A stretch of DNA of 6,468 bases from SIG459 sp045638085 (GCA_045638085.1 JAZUAQ010000129.1:1-6468), one strand, 5' to 3'; numbered from the stretch's first letter, positions 1 to 6,132 are shown. Made by a program: numbers and translations. Notes: generated by a model not told the origin, from the sequence alone.

Positions 1-1155
1 TGGCTACGATCCGACTTCCCCATTTATAATACCGAAATCGGCTATTGGACACTCAAGTATGCCGACGGCTCCCCTGAAATCGCTATGGATGCTGAAACCG
101 TTGATATGCTCAGAGAATTTGGCTTTGAAATCTATGTTGAATTTTATGAGGACGGCACCGGCATTTTCTGCGTTGAAGAACCCTATGAAATCACCTGGGG
201 CAAGGGCCAGCTCACTGTAGACGGCGAAAGCGTAGACTACACACTTATAGACGGAGAACTGGCAATCACTATTGAGGAAGCTGTTTTCCACTTTGTACGC
301 GCTGAGGACGAGACCGGCATAGACGAGGAAATCATCTATCTTGACATCAACAGCCCCGAGGTTTACAAGGCCATCAGCGGCACGCTCAAGGGCACCGAAC
401 TGGACGAGGCAAAGCTCGAACAGTTGGGCGACATGACCATCACTTTCTACGGCAACGGCGAAGGTGAACTGAATATGTTCGGCAAAACCGGCCCCATAAG
501 TTATGATAACAGTGTCATCACCGCAGGCGGCGTTGATATGGTCTATGACTATGACTATAGCTCCATTTATCTCTACATGGGCGATGGCATTGAGTTCGCT
601 CTTGAATACATAGGTGCTCCCGACGCCCTCCCCAAAGAGCTTCTCGGCCCCAACGACCTTGAGTATTGGGACGGCGATTACTACGGCTGGTGGTGCATCG
701 AAAACGTAAGTCAGGGTGATGCCTACACTGCCGGAGACTGGTGGGATTGCTGTGCAAGACTGGACATTGGAGACGAGGGCAAAGGCACTTTGACCGTATG
801 GGATGAAAATTCCTCCCGAAAATCTCCCATCGCTGAAATGGAAGTTTCCGTTTCCACCAACGCAGGCGCAGCTCGCGTTATATCCGAGGAAGGGCAGTTC
901 CTCGACGATGCCATAGAGCACGCCGACTGGCTCTTCTATTCCGACACCTCCGACTATGAAAACGCATTTGAGTTTGTTATAGCCTACGAGGATGAGGAAA
1001 CCAAGATGGATTGTTATTTCATTCTCCGTCCCTGGGGTACTCTCTGGCAGGATTTTGAAATGGAATGCCCCGAGGACGTCCCTTATTACTACTACGATTG
1101 GTATCTGCCTCTGCTGGATGACGGCGCAGAAACCGCTCCCAACAAAATCTCCTGA
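1..1155 (+). CDS. Acidic repeat protein of unknown function, 3' part (5' end outside window)
   Basis: The frame is open from base 1 to the TGA at 1153-1155, giving 384 visible residues. The first in-frame ATG (base 85) has no ribosome binding site before it, so the true start lies left of the window. Two tandem modules of about 90 residues can be aligned by eye (about residues 35-100 and 136-204). Each has a short helix-like lead, a strand ending in a Gly-rich turn (EDGTG / GNGEG), an 'LTVDG..VDY' / 'ITAGGVDMVY' strand pair and a final F-containing strand, as in lipocalin-like beta modules of clostridial lipoproteins. A different C-terminal domain follows (about 221-384), beginning WDGDYYGWW and ending in a Tyr/Trp-rich stretch (PYYYYDWYLP, 361-370). 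The protein is strongly acidic with few Lys/Arg, which suggests an extracellular location; no signal peptide or lipobox can be seen because the N-terminus is missing. The next gene starts 47 nt downstream with no terminator between. I do not recognise a specific function. Confidence 0.85.
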   Translation, partial: WLRSDFPIYNTEIGYWTLKYADGSPEIAMDAETVDMLREFGFEIYVEFYEDGTGIFCVEEPYEITWGKGQLTVDGESVDYTLIDGELAITIEEAVFHFVRAEDETGIDEEIIYLDINSPEVYKAISGTLKGTELDEAKLEQLGDMTITFYGNGEGELNMFGKTGPISYDNSVITAGGVDMVYDYDYSSIYLYMGDGIEFALEYIGAPDALPKELLGPNDLEYWDGDYYGWWCIENVSQGDAYTAGDWWDCCARLDIGDEGKGTLTVWDENSSRKSPIAEMEVSVSTNAGAARVISEEGQFLDDAIEHADWLFYSDTSDYENAFEFVIAYEDEETKMDCYFILRPWGTLWQDFEMECPEDVPYYYYDWYLPLLDDGAETAPNKIS

Positions 1156-1202
1156 TATAAAACATCAAAACAAAAATATATACACAAAATGGAGGTAAAT
1201 TT

Positions 1203-1877
1203 ATGCAGTATCGTATCGAAGGCGGCAGTCTGCCTGCTCTGATTATTAATCTTAACCCCGGTGAAGTTATCGTTAGTGAAGTTGGCGGACGCACCTGGTC
1301 CCGCGGTCCCATTCTCACCGAAACCAAGGGCGGAAGCGCCGGCAAGGCCCTCGGCCGCATGCTGGCCGGTGAAAGTCTCTTTATGAGCCACTACACCGCA
1401 CAGGGTCCCGCAGAAATCGCATTCACCTCCTCCTTCCCCGGACGCATTGTTGCAAGAGAACTTCAGGAAGGACAGAGTGTTATTTGTCAGAAATCCGCAT
1501 TCCTTTGTGCCACCGAAGGCGTCACCCTCTCCGCACACCTGCAGAAAAAACTTGGTGCAGGCCTTGCAGGCGGCGAAGGCTTCATTATGCAGAAAGTTAC
1601 CGGCCCCGGTCTTGCCTTCTTTGAATTCGACGGCTACTGCCCCGAATATAACCTTGAGGACGGCGAAGAACTTGTCTGCGACACCGGAGTTCTTGCAATG
1701 ATGGATGAGACCTGCACCATGGATGTGCGTATGGTCAAGGGTGCAAAGAACATCTTTCTTGGCGGCGAGGGTCTTGTGGACACCGTTATCACCGGTCCCG
1801 GCAAAGTATATCTCCAGACCATGACCGTTTCCGACCTTGCAAAGTTGATTATCCCCTTTATCCCCGAGAAGAAGTAA
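1203..1877 (+). CDS. TIGR00266/AIM24-family protein
   Basis: The product is 224 residues, close to the usual length of this bacterial family. The family has a beta-rich fold and is distantly related to the yeast mitochondrial biogenesis protein AIM24; its biochemical role in bacteria is not established. Family hallmarks visible here are the Gly-rich stretch GGSAGKALGRMLAGESLFM (about 43-61), FPGRIVA (78-84), a GEGFIMQKVTGPGLAFF block (124-140), and the C-terminal GGEGLVDTVITGPGKVYLQTM block (187-207) that mirrors it. No signal peptide or membrane segment is seen, so it is probably cytoplasmic. The start ATG has a strong GGAGGT site (1191-1196) six bases upstream. It lies 47 nt behind the upstream acidic repeat protein and is followed by a 12-bp hairpin, so it is probably co-transcribed with the upstream gene. 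Family assignment is confident; function is not. Confidence 0.93.
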   Translation: MQYRIEGGSLPALIINLNPGEVIVSEVGGRTWSRGPILTETKGGSAGKALGRMLAGESLFMSHYTAQGPAEIAFTSSFPGRIVARELQEGQSVICQKSAFLCATEGVTLSAHLQKKLGAGLAGGEGFIMQKVTGPGLAFFEFDGYCPEYNLEDGEELVCDTGVLAMMDETCTMDVRMVKGAKNIFLGGEGLVDTVITGPGKVYLQTMTVSDLAKLIIPFIPEKK

Positions 1878-1897
1878 GATTATACCACTCATACTAT

Positions 1898-1924
1898 CAG
1901 GCGGCGATCATTGATCGCCGCCTG
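1898..1924. repeat. Perfect GC-rich hairpin between two + strand genes, no T-tract
   Basis: Arm 1898-1909 (CAGGCGGCGATC) pairs perfectly with 1913-1924 across a 3-nt loop ATT, and the loop-closing A-T can extend it to 13 bp. It lies 20 nt after the stop of the AIM24-family gene and 28 nt before the start of the Ig-like protein gene. Neither strand has a run of T after the stem, so it does not look like a canonical intrinsic terminator. It could stabilise the 3' end of the upstream mRNA, terminate inefficiently, or be a dispersed repeat. Confidence 0.7.
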
Positions 1925-1952
1925 CAATCAAGAAAATTGAAGGTGAACTCAC

Positions 1953-3218
1953 ATGAAAAAAGCAATCAAAACCTTCAGCGTACTGATGGTTATTCTTATG
2001 CTGATATGCTCTTTATCCATATTCAGCTATGCGTCATATGAGGAACTCTCCTTCTATGGCACAGAAGGAGAAACCGAATATTTCATTATTCATTCAAACG
2101 CATATGATGAAATAACTGAAGGACACATAGTTCACGGAGAAATACCGGGTATGTGGTTGGAGATTTCCGGCGCAGCCACCATCGGCCTTGCCGGCGTGCC
2201 CACCACTTCCGGTGAATACGTGGTTGACATAACTATGACCACAGCCGGCCTCGGCACAGTTGATTATAGGGTGACCGTATACGTCAATCCCGCAACATCC
2301 TCCGACGGCATCCCCGTTGTAACCAAAAACCCCACGGCTGAATCCGTTATAGAGGGTGATTCCGCAATCTTTATCGCCCGCGCTGACAATACCCATCAGT
2401 ATGTCTGGGAAATCGCTCTTGGCGAAACTGTGCTGACATGCGAGGAAGCCGCTGCTTACTTTGGCAAAGGCATAAGCTTTACCGGCTATAATACCGACAC
2501 ACTGGTTATACACAACATACCCGAGGAACTGGACGGCGCTATGGTCTGGTGCCAGTTTGTGGGCGCTGAAGAAAGCGTCACCAGCACTGTCGCAAAAATC
2601 AGCGTAACTCCCATAGAGAAAGCAACTCCTGTTGTTACGAAAAATCCCACCGACGAAACTGTCGAAGTGGGTGGGGAGGCTGTTTTTGTTGCGAAAGCCA
2701 ACTATGCCATGGATTACCGCTGGCAGCTTATCTCCCCCGACGGAGTCCGCTATGACTGCGCAGACGCGCCCCACGATTTTAAGGGTCTTGCGGTCTACGG
2801 AGCTAACACCGAGCAGATTGTTTTGGAGAACATCCCTATCGAGCTTAACGGCTACCGCATCCGCTGCATCTTCACCGCTGGCGACGAGACATCCAGCGAG
2901 ATGGCTCACCTCTACGTCATCGAAAAGGGCTCTGAGGTAGACCCCGATGAATCTCCCGCTGCAAGTCCCGAAGTTTCAGACACCCCCAGCGAGACAGAGG
3001 CTCCTGCCGAAACGCCCGATGCATCAAATACTTCCGTGGACAACACCGGCAAATCTCCTCGCGATCCGGAAACTCGTCCCCTCTCCCCTGCTCCCGAGGC
3101 CAAGGACAATGGCGAAAAAAGCAACACAATTACCATTGTTGCAATAGTGGCCGGTGCCGCTGTTGCCATTGCAGCCATAGGCGCATTTGTATTCTTGAAA
3201 CTCAAAGGCAAGATTTAA
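1953..3218 (+). CDS. Secreted, membrane-anchored protein with Ig-like domains
   Basis: 421 residues. An N-terminal signal peptide is clear: MKK-rich start, hydrophobic core about 9-24, likely cleavage near SYA-SY (about 27). Residues about 60-112 resemble a bacterial Ig-like module of the He_PIG type, with the characteristic GVPTTSGEYVVDITM turn-strand. Two tandem Ig-like domains follow (about 119-220 and 225-325). Both open with PVVTKNPT and both carry the core Trp (152, 257) and late-strand Cys (200, 305), each with a further Cys (163, 269). A Pro/Glu/Ser/Thr-rich linker (about 327-390) leads to a C-terminal transmembrane helix (about 392-415) and a short KLKGK tail. No LPXTG-type sortase motif is visible before the helix, so anchoring is probably by the helix itself, with the Ig modules outside the cell. 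The start has an AAGGTGA site (1940-1946). A surface adhesin or binding role is an inference from the architecture only. Confidence 0.92.
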   Translation: MKKAIKTFSVLMVILMLICSLSIFSYASYEELSFYGTEGETEYFIIHSNAYDEITEGHIVHGEIPGMWLEISGAATIGLAGVPTTSGEYVVDITMTTAGLGTVDYRVTVYVNPATSSDGIPVVTKNPTAESVIEGDSAIFIARADNTHQYVWEIALGETVLTCEEAAAYFGKGISFTGYNTDTLVIHNIPEELDGAMVWCQFVGAEESVTSTVAKISVTPIEKATPVVTKNPTDETVEVGGEAVFVAKANYAMDYRWQLISPDGVRYDCADAPHDFKGLAVYGANTEQIVLENIPIELNGYRIRCIFTAGDETSSEMAHLYVIEKGSEVDPDESPAASPEVSDTPSETEAPAETPDASNTSVDNTGKSPRDPETRPLSPAPEAKDNGEKSNTITIVAIVAGAAVAIAAIGAFVFLKLKGKI

Positions 3219-3235
3219 GATAGGTTTTGCCTAGT

Positions 3236-3285
3236 CTGAGCGATACAATCCGAACTCGCACCACGAGGCGGATTATATCGCTCAG
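3236..3285. repeat. Palindromic dispersed repeat, copy 1
   Basis: Arms 3236-3252 (CTGAGCGATACAATCCG) and 3269-3285 pair at 16 of 17 positions; the only mismatch is C3246 against A3275. A nested 4-bp stem CTCG/CGAG (3255-3258 / 3264-3267) closes a CACCA loop. A related copy lies at 4978-5026, with about 41 of 50 aligned columns identical. It begins 17 nt after the stop codon of the Ig-like protein gene and lies just before an intrinsic terminator. No gene, tRNA or known riboswitch fits it. It looks like a REP- or MITE-type intergenic element. Confidence 0.8.
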
Positions 3286-3292
3286 GCTAAAG

Positions 3293-3326
3293 AAAATCCC
3301 TCTGCGATTAAGCAGAGGGATTTTTT
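3293..3326. terminator. Bidirectional intrinsic terminator
   Basis: A 13-bp perfect stem (3293-3305 with 3312-3324, core ATCCCTCTGC) encloses loop GATTAA, and a T-run overlaps the stem end and continues as ATTT on the + strand. On the minus strand the stem is followed by TTTTCTTT. It therefore fits as terminator both for the Ig-like protein gene (+, ends 3218) and for the convergent desulfoferrodoxin gene (-, ends 3338). Confidence 0.92.
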
Positions 3327-3337
3327 ATTTATTATCA

Positions 3338-3718
3338 TCAGAGAGTGGTCTTCCAAAGTCCGTGGAGATTGCAGTAAGCATAAACCTCAAGGGGCTTTTC
3401 ATCGGAGATGAGAAACTTCACGTGGGGTGCTTCGTTGGGATTGAGCCACTTTCTGTAGCTTCCTTTATCGGTGGTCAACTGCACCCACTCGATCCAGTGA
3501 ACATCCACCATGGGGTGGTCAACGCTGCCCACATTAACTTCCACAACACCCTCGCTCACGTTGGCAAGAGGGATATGCTTCTCGCCGCTTGCCTCAACTG
3601 CGCCGGGAACCAGCTCGTCCATTTTCTGTCCGCAGCAGAAGGGCTTTACGCCAATATCATGTACCATCTCAACTATATTTCCGCAGTGTGCACATACATA
3701 AAACTTGGTGTTCTTCAT
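3338..3718 (-). CDS. dfx: Desulfoferrodoxin (two-iron superoxide reductase)
   Basis: 126 residues, the usual length for the two-iron class. The N-terminal desulforedoxin-like domain binds the Fe(Cys)4 center I through Cys9, Cys12 (CAHCGN), Cys28 and Cys29 (CCGQ). The catalytic domain holds center II, with ligands His48 (in EKHIP), His68 (DHPM), His74 (VHW), Cys116 and His119 (YCNLHGLW). The catalytic-loop Glu46-Lys47 pair is also present, so all known key residues are intact. The enzyme reduces superoxide to hydrogen peroxide in the cytoplasm, without making oxygen, using electrons usually from rubredoxin; it is a typical anaerobe oxygen-defence protein. The start ATG (3718) has a strong AGGAGGG site (3726-3732 complement) 7 nt upstream. 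The gene is single, divergent from the CrtC-like gene and convergent with the Ig-like protein gene. I saw no convincing PerR box upstream. Confidence 0.97.
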   Translation of the reverse strand: MKNTKFYVCAHCGNIVEMVHDIGVKPFCCGQKMDELVPGAVEASGEKHIPLANVSEGVVEVNVGSVDHPMVDVHWIEWVQLTTDKGSYRKWLNPNEAPHVKFLISDEKPLEVYAYCNLHGLWKTTL

Positions 3719-3815
3719 ATTTGTTCCCTCCTGTATTTTAATCAGTGTTTGTTTTTTCTTTCTGATTGTACTTTAACAGATTGTCTCTTTTTCTTCCGTG
3801 ACTTTCTCACATATC

Positions 3816-3845
3816 TTGAAAACAATATATCCTTCGTGATAAAAT
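3816..3845 (+). promoter_or_regulatory. Sigma-A-type promoter for the CrtC/AttH-like gene
   Basis: TTGAAA (3816-3821) and TAAAAT (3840-3845) each match the consensus at five of six bases, with an 18-nt spacer. TG at 3837-3838 gives an extended -10. The predicted transcript start near 3852 leaves a leader of about 26 nt before the ATG at 3878. Confidence 0.6.
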
Positions 3846-3864
3846 TATTTCATCAAATACTGTT

Positions 3865-3870
3865 GGGAGG
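3865..3870 (+). promoter_or_regulatory. Ribosome binding site fixing the CrtC/AttH-like start
   Basis: GGGAGG lies 7 nt before the ATG at 3878. The frame is open far upstream, to 3227, but that extension runs through the terminator and antisense across the whole desulfoferrodoxin gene, so 3878 is the true start. Confidence 0.9.
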
Positions 3871-3877
3871 CTTTTTT

Positions 3878-4981
3878 ATGAAAAAGATTCAGGCCGCCAT
3901 ACATCCCGATGACGATTTTCACTATGACAAGCTGGGTGTCACCCGAGATAAAATAGAGCTTTGGGAGGACGCAATGCGCACCGACGGAAGCCGAGGCACC
4001 TATGAATGGTGGTATTTTGACTCCAGCTACAGCGACGGCACAAAGCTCATCATATTCTTCTTTTCCAAGTCCCCCATTGCGGTAAACGGCCCCGTAAAGC
4101 CTATGGCCACCATTGAGCTCACCTTGCCTGACGGAAGGAAATTCGAAGAGCAGGTGAACGCAACAATTGAGGACAGCTTTTATAGCCGCGAAAAATGCGA
4201 CATCAAAATCGGTGACTGCCGCATGGAGGGCGACCTGAAGGAATACAGCATAGTATTCAAAGGCAAGACCATGTCCGCCAAAGTGAGCCTCGTAAACACC
4301 GTGCCCGCCTGGAGAAGCCAGTGCGGTCCCATACTTTTCGGCAACAGTGAAGAATATTACTTCAACTGGCTGCCTGCCACCCCCGAGGGAAAGGCCGTTG
4401 CCGATGTTTCCTTCAGCGAAGGTCAGCTTCACCTGGAAGGCAGCGGCTACCATGACCACAACTGGGGCAACATCTCCATGCTCAAGCTGATGCACCATTG
4501 GTATTGGGGACGCGCAAAAATCGGTGACTACAAGGTCATTTCCTCCTGGATAACCGGCGAAAAGAAATATGGCTATAAGGATTTTGATGTTTTCATGCTG
4601 GCAAAAGGCGGAGAAATTCTTGGCGACAACGCAAACCACACACTAAAATTCCTCCCCGAGGACGAGTATATCGATGCCCACACAGGAAAACCCGTATACA
4701 ACAAGGTTATTTATGAATACGAAACTCCCGCAGGGGAGTTTTACCGCATCACCTATGCTCGCCGCGGAGATATTTCCCGTCAGAATTTTGCCGACCTCCT
4801 CCCCGCTCCCCTGCGTCTTGGCGCAAAGCTTATAGGCTTTGAAGGTTCTTACCTCCGCTTTGAGGGCAGCGCCACAATCGAGCGGCTGGAAAACGGCATC
4901 ACAGTTGAGGCTGTAACGGAAGACTCTGCCGTATGGGAGCTTATGTATTTCGGCAAATCCTGCGCAGACAAAACAGCCTGA
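3878..4981 (+). CDS. CrtC/AttH-like lipocalin-fold protein (putative hydratase or isomerase-type)
   Basis: 367 residues, similar in size to proteins of the CrtC (carotenoid 1,2-hydratase) / AttH superfamily, built of two lipocalin-like beta barrels. Signature motifs are present: GTYEWWYFDSSYSDG (40-54, containing the family EWWYFD), YHDHNWGN (191-198) and HHWYWGRAK (206-214), the aromatic/His cluster associated with the ligand pocket. No signal peptide or membrane segment is seen, so it is probably cytoplasmic. No carotenoid or terpene genes are in the window, so the carotenoid substrate should not be assumed; a hydrophobic ligand is the cautious inference. It is transcribed divergently from desulfoferrodoxin, from its own promoter. 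The stop codon TGA (4979-4981) lies inside copy 2 of the palindromic repeat. Family assignment is confident; reaction and substrate are unknown. Confidence 0.9.
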   Translation: MKKIQAAIHPDDDFHYDKLGVTRDKIELWEDAMRTDGSRGTYEWWYFDSSYSDGTKLIIFFFSKSPIAVNGPVKPMATIELTLPDGRKFEEQVNATIEDSFYSREKCDIKIGDCRMEGDLKEYSIVFKGKTMSAKVSLVNTVPAWRSQCGPILFGNSEEYYFNWLPATPEGKAVADVSFSEGQLHLEGSGYHDHNWGNISMLKLMHHWYWGRAKIGDYKVISSWITGEKKYGYKDFDVFMLAKGGEILGDNANHTLKFLPEDEYIDAHTGKPVYNKVIYEYETPAGEFYRITYARRGDISRQNFADLLPAPLRLGAKLIGFEGSYLRFEGSATIERLENGITVEAVTEDSAVWELMYFGKSCADKTA

Positions 4982-5026
4982 CAGATATAATCCGAACACG
5001 CTCCGCGAGGCGGATTTTAGCGCCAG
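4978..5026. repeat. Palindromic dispersed repeat, copy 2
   Basis: This aligns with the copy at 3236-3285: CTGACAGATATAATCCG against CTGAGCGATACAATCCG, a shared centre ending in CGAGG, and a shared CGGATT right arm. The outer stem is less complete than in copy 1 (AATCCG/CGGATT, TA and CTG/CAG pair, with mismatches between). A nested CGC/GCG stem with loop TCC (4999-5007) replaces the CTCG/CGAG stem of copy 1. Its left end overlaps the stop codon of the CrtC/AttH-like gene. Confidence 0.75.
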
Positions 5027-5043
5027 ACTTCATTTCACTCTTT

Positions 5044-5061
5044 GGTGTGTTACCACACACC
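5044..5061. repeat. Small hairpin GGTGTG-TTACCA-CACACC
   Basis: A perfect 6-bp stem (5044-5049 with 5056-5061) with a 6-nt loop lies in the intergenic region between the CrtC/AttH-like and YCII genes. No T-run follows on + (CTTCATCATT). Its role is unknown. Confidence 0.45.
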
Positions 5062-5086
5062 TTCATCATTCAATTTTGCCTGACAC

Positions 5087-5230
5087 AAAAATCCGCTCTC
5101 GGGGAGTCGAAGATTTTTGAGGTCATATACTAGGACAGTGCAAGGCGGCGGTTTGCAGAAAGGCTTTGTGCCTTTCAAAAGCCGGCAACGAAGCAATGGC
5201 AACGGATATGACCTCAAAAACGGGTTCGGA
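5087..5230 (+). other. Inverted-repeat-rich leader in front of the YCII gene (candidate structured RNA or MITE-like element)
   Basis: Arms TTTTTGAGGTCATAT (5114-5128) and its exact complement (5206-5220) are separated by 77 nt. CGAA/TTCG (5108-5111 / 5225-5228) extends the pairing beyond a small internal loop. Inside, GAAAGGC/GCCTTTC (5158-5164 / 5170-5176, loop TTTGT) makes a perfect 7-bp hairpin, with a further TTT/AAA and GGC/GCC helix around it. The left arm can alternatively pair upstream, AAAAATC (5087-5093) with GATTTTT (5112-5118). I match no known riboswitch. It ends about 19 nt before the YCII ribosome binding site. Confidence 0.6.
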
Positions 5231-5248
5231 CTATGTCTGTCAGGCTAT

Positions 5249-5254
5249 GGAGGA
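5249..5254 (+). promoter_or_regulatory. Ribosome binding site deciding the YCII start
   Basis: GGAGGA lies 10 nt before the ATG at 5265, slightly long but the only good site. Upstream in-frame ATGs (5166, 5247) have no such site, and the first would place the inverted-repeat region inside the protein. The protein starting at 5265 begins MKYFLV, as is typical for the YCII family. Confidence 0.7.
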
Positions 5255-5264
5255 AGAAAAATTC

Positions 5265-5567
5265 ATGAAATACTTTCTTGTTCAATCCGTAATGGTCTCT
5301 CCCCTGCCCGTCTCTACGGAAGATCTCACATCTAAATTTATCCCCCTTCACGAAGCACACATTGCCTGCGGCATCGAAAAGGGTATTGTCCTTTTTGCAG
5401 GACCTAAAATCGGCCGCAGCGGCGGTTTTATGATTGCCCGCGCAGAAAGCATAGATGCGCTGCAGCTTTTCACCAATACCGATCCCTTTGTGCTCAACGG
5501 CATTGCCGGCTTCGACATCACGGAATTTTTAATGAACGACCGCTCCGAATTTGTTAAGGACTGGTAA
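5265..5567 (+). CDS. YCII-family (YciI-like) protein
   Basis: 100 residues, the normal length for this small ferredoxin-like alpha/beta fold family, which usually acts as dimers. Visible family features are the N-terminal strand MKYFLVQSV, the helix FIPLHEAHIACGIEKG with the conserved His (His29 or His32), the turn LFAGPKIGRSGGFMIARAES (43-62) with the AGP and GG motifs, and the C-terminal NTDPFVLNGIAGFDITEF block (71-88). Members have been proposed as hydrolases or accessory enzymes, but the role of this one cannot be told. No signal peptide is seen. It lies 283 nt downstream of the CrtC/AttH-like gene, behind the inverted-repeat leader, and converges on rimM with a shared terminator. I saw no convincing promoter; a TATACT at 5126-5131 lacks a matching -35. 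Confidence 0.88.
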   Translation: MKYFLVQSVMVSPLPVSTEDLTSKFIPLHEAHIACGIEKGIVLFAGPKIGRSGGFMIARAESIDALQLFTNTDPFVLNGIAGFDITEFLMNDRSEFVKDW

Positions 5568-5571
5568 AAAC

Positions 5572-5605
5572 AAAAACCGCGTATCAAAATGATACGCGGT
5601 TTTTT
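5572..5605. terminator. Bidirectional intrinsic terminator between YCII and rimM genes
   Basis: A perfect 15-bp stem (5572-5586 with 5590-5604, core CCGCGTATCA) has loop AAA and six T (5600-5605) on the + strand. On the minus strand the stem runs into TTTTTGTTTTT. It starts 5 nt after the YCII stop and 1 nt beyond the rimM stop, so it serves both convergent genes. Confidence 0.96.
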
Positions 5606-5606
5606 A

Positions 5607-6095
5607 TTACATACCCTCGATGAGGTGTACGGTTATTACCTTATTTTTAACGTCGGTGTTGAGAATAAATTCTTCAACAGCGGGAATCATTATCTCCCTC
5701 TCGCCCTTGACGAGATAGATATTCTGTGCGGGCATCTCAAGCACATCTGCAAGCACGCCGAGCTCTGCTCCGCCCTCATCGACCACCTTTGCGCCGATGA
5801 TATCGGCAATGAAGAAGCTACCTTTGGGAAGCTTCACATCCTTGCGGGCGATATAGACGGTTTTATTCTTCAGCGCCATAGCGGCATTTACATCGTCAAC
5901 ACCCTCAAGTTTGGCGAGCAGGAAGCCCTTATGGACGCGGGATGCGCTCACCTTCAGCGCCTCGCCTCCGATATAAAGGGTTTTCATCTTTTTGAGAAAC
6001 TCGGGAGAGTCTGCCCAGGGGTTTATTTTAACTTCGCCGCGAACACCATGGGTATTTACGATTATTCCGGCTTCAAGATATTTTTCTTTTTCCAT
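5607..6095 (-). CDS. rimM: 16S rRNA processing protein RimM
   Basis: 162 residues, typical for RimM, which binds ribosomal protein S19 in the 30S head and assists late 16S rRNA maturation. The N-terminal RimM beta-barrel domain (about 6-85) shows the signature AGIIVNTHGVRGEVKI (9-24). The C-terminal PRC-barrel domain (about 93-162) shows FFIADIIGAKVVDE, GVLADVLEMPAQNIY and EIMIPAVEEFI. The frame is open to 6146, but an AAGGAGAA site (6101-6108) supports the ATG at 6095, where the RimM homology begins. The upstream extension would run into the intergenic hairpin. It is the third visible gene of a minus-strand rpsP-khpA-rimM block, 72 nt behind khpA. It is followed directly by a terminator rather than the trmD and rplS genes that often come next in Firmicutes. 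Confidence 0.96.
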   Translation of the reverse strand: MEKEKYLEAGIIVNTHGVRGEVKINPWADSPEFLKKMKTLYIGGEALKVSASRVHKGFLLAKLEGVDDVNAAMALKNKTVYIARKDVKLPKGSFFIADIIGAKVVDEGGAELGVLADVLEMPAQNIYLVKGEREIMIPAVEEFILNTDVKNKVITVHLIEGM

Positions 6096-6100
6096 AATAA

Positions 6101-6108
6101 TTCTCCTT
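6101..6108 (-). promoter_or_regulatory. rimM: Ribosome binding site deciding the rimM start
   Basis: On the minus strand, AAGGAGAA lies 5 nt before the ATG at 6095. This excludes the longer 179-residue reading that starts at 6146 inside the intergenic hairpin loop. Confidence 0.9.
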
Positions 6109-6132
6109 AAAAAGAGAGTTGTGCGGATTCGG

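Noticed and set aside
1092..1892. Long minus-strand open frame opposite the AIM24-family gene
   Set aside because: The opposite strand has clear family homology and a good ribosome binding site; the antisense frame shows neither.
2094..2909. Long minus-strand open frame opposite the Ig-like protein gene
   Set aside because: It is antisense to a gene with signal peptide, domains and membrane helix, and it shows no recognisable domain or ribosome binding site.
3761..3780. Imperfect palindrome TCTGATTGTACTTTAACAGA as an operator for dfx, with TACAAT as a minus-strand -10
   Set aside because: The half-sites match only partly, no PerR-type consensus is present, and no acceptable -35 lies at the right distance.
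3227..3877. Long N-terminal extension of the CrtC/AttH-like reading frame
   Set aside because: It runs through the palindromic repeat and terminator and antisense across the whole desulfoferrodoxin gene. A strong ribosome binding site and promoter support the start at 3878.
5114..5220. Retron, integron attC or CRISPR interpretation of the long inverted repeat
   Set aside because: There is no reverse transcriptase, integrase or cas gene in the window, no spaced direct repeats, and the motif order does not fit.
5117..5335. Small + strand open frame in the inverted-repeat leader
   Set aside because: It lies mostly over the hairpin structure and overlaps the start of the YCII gene in another frame. 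It has no ribosome binding site and no recognisable product.
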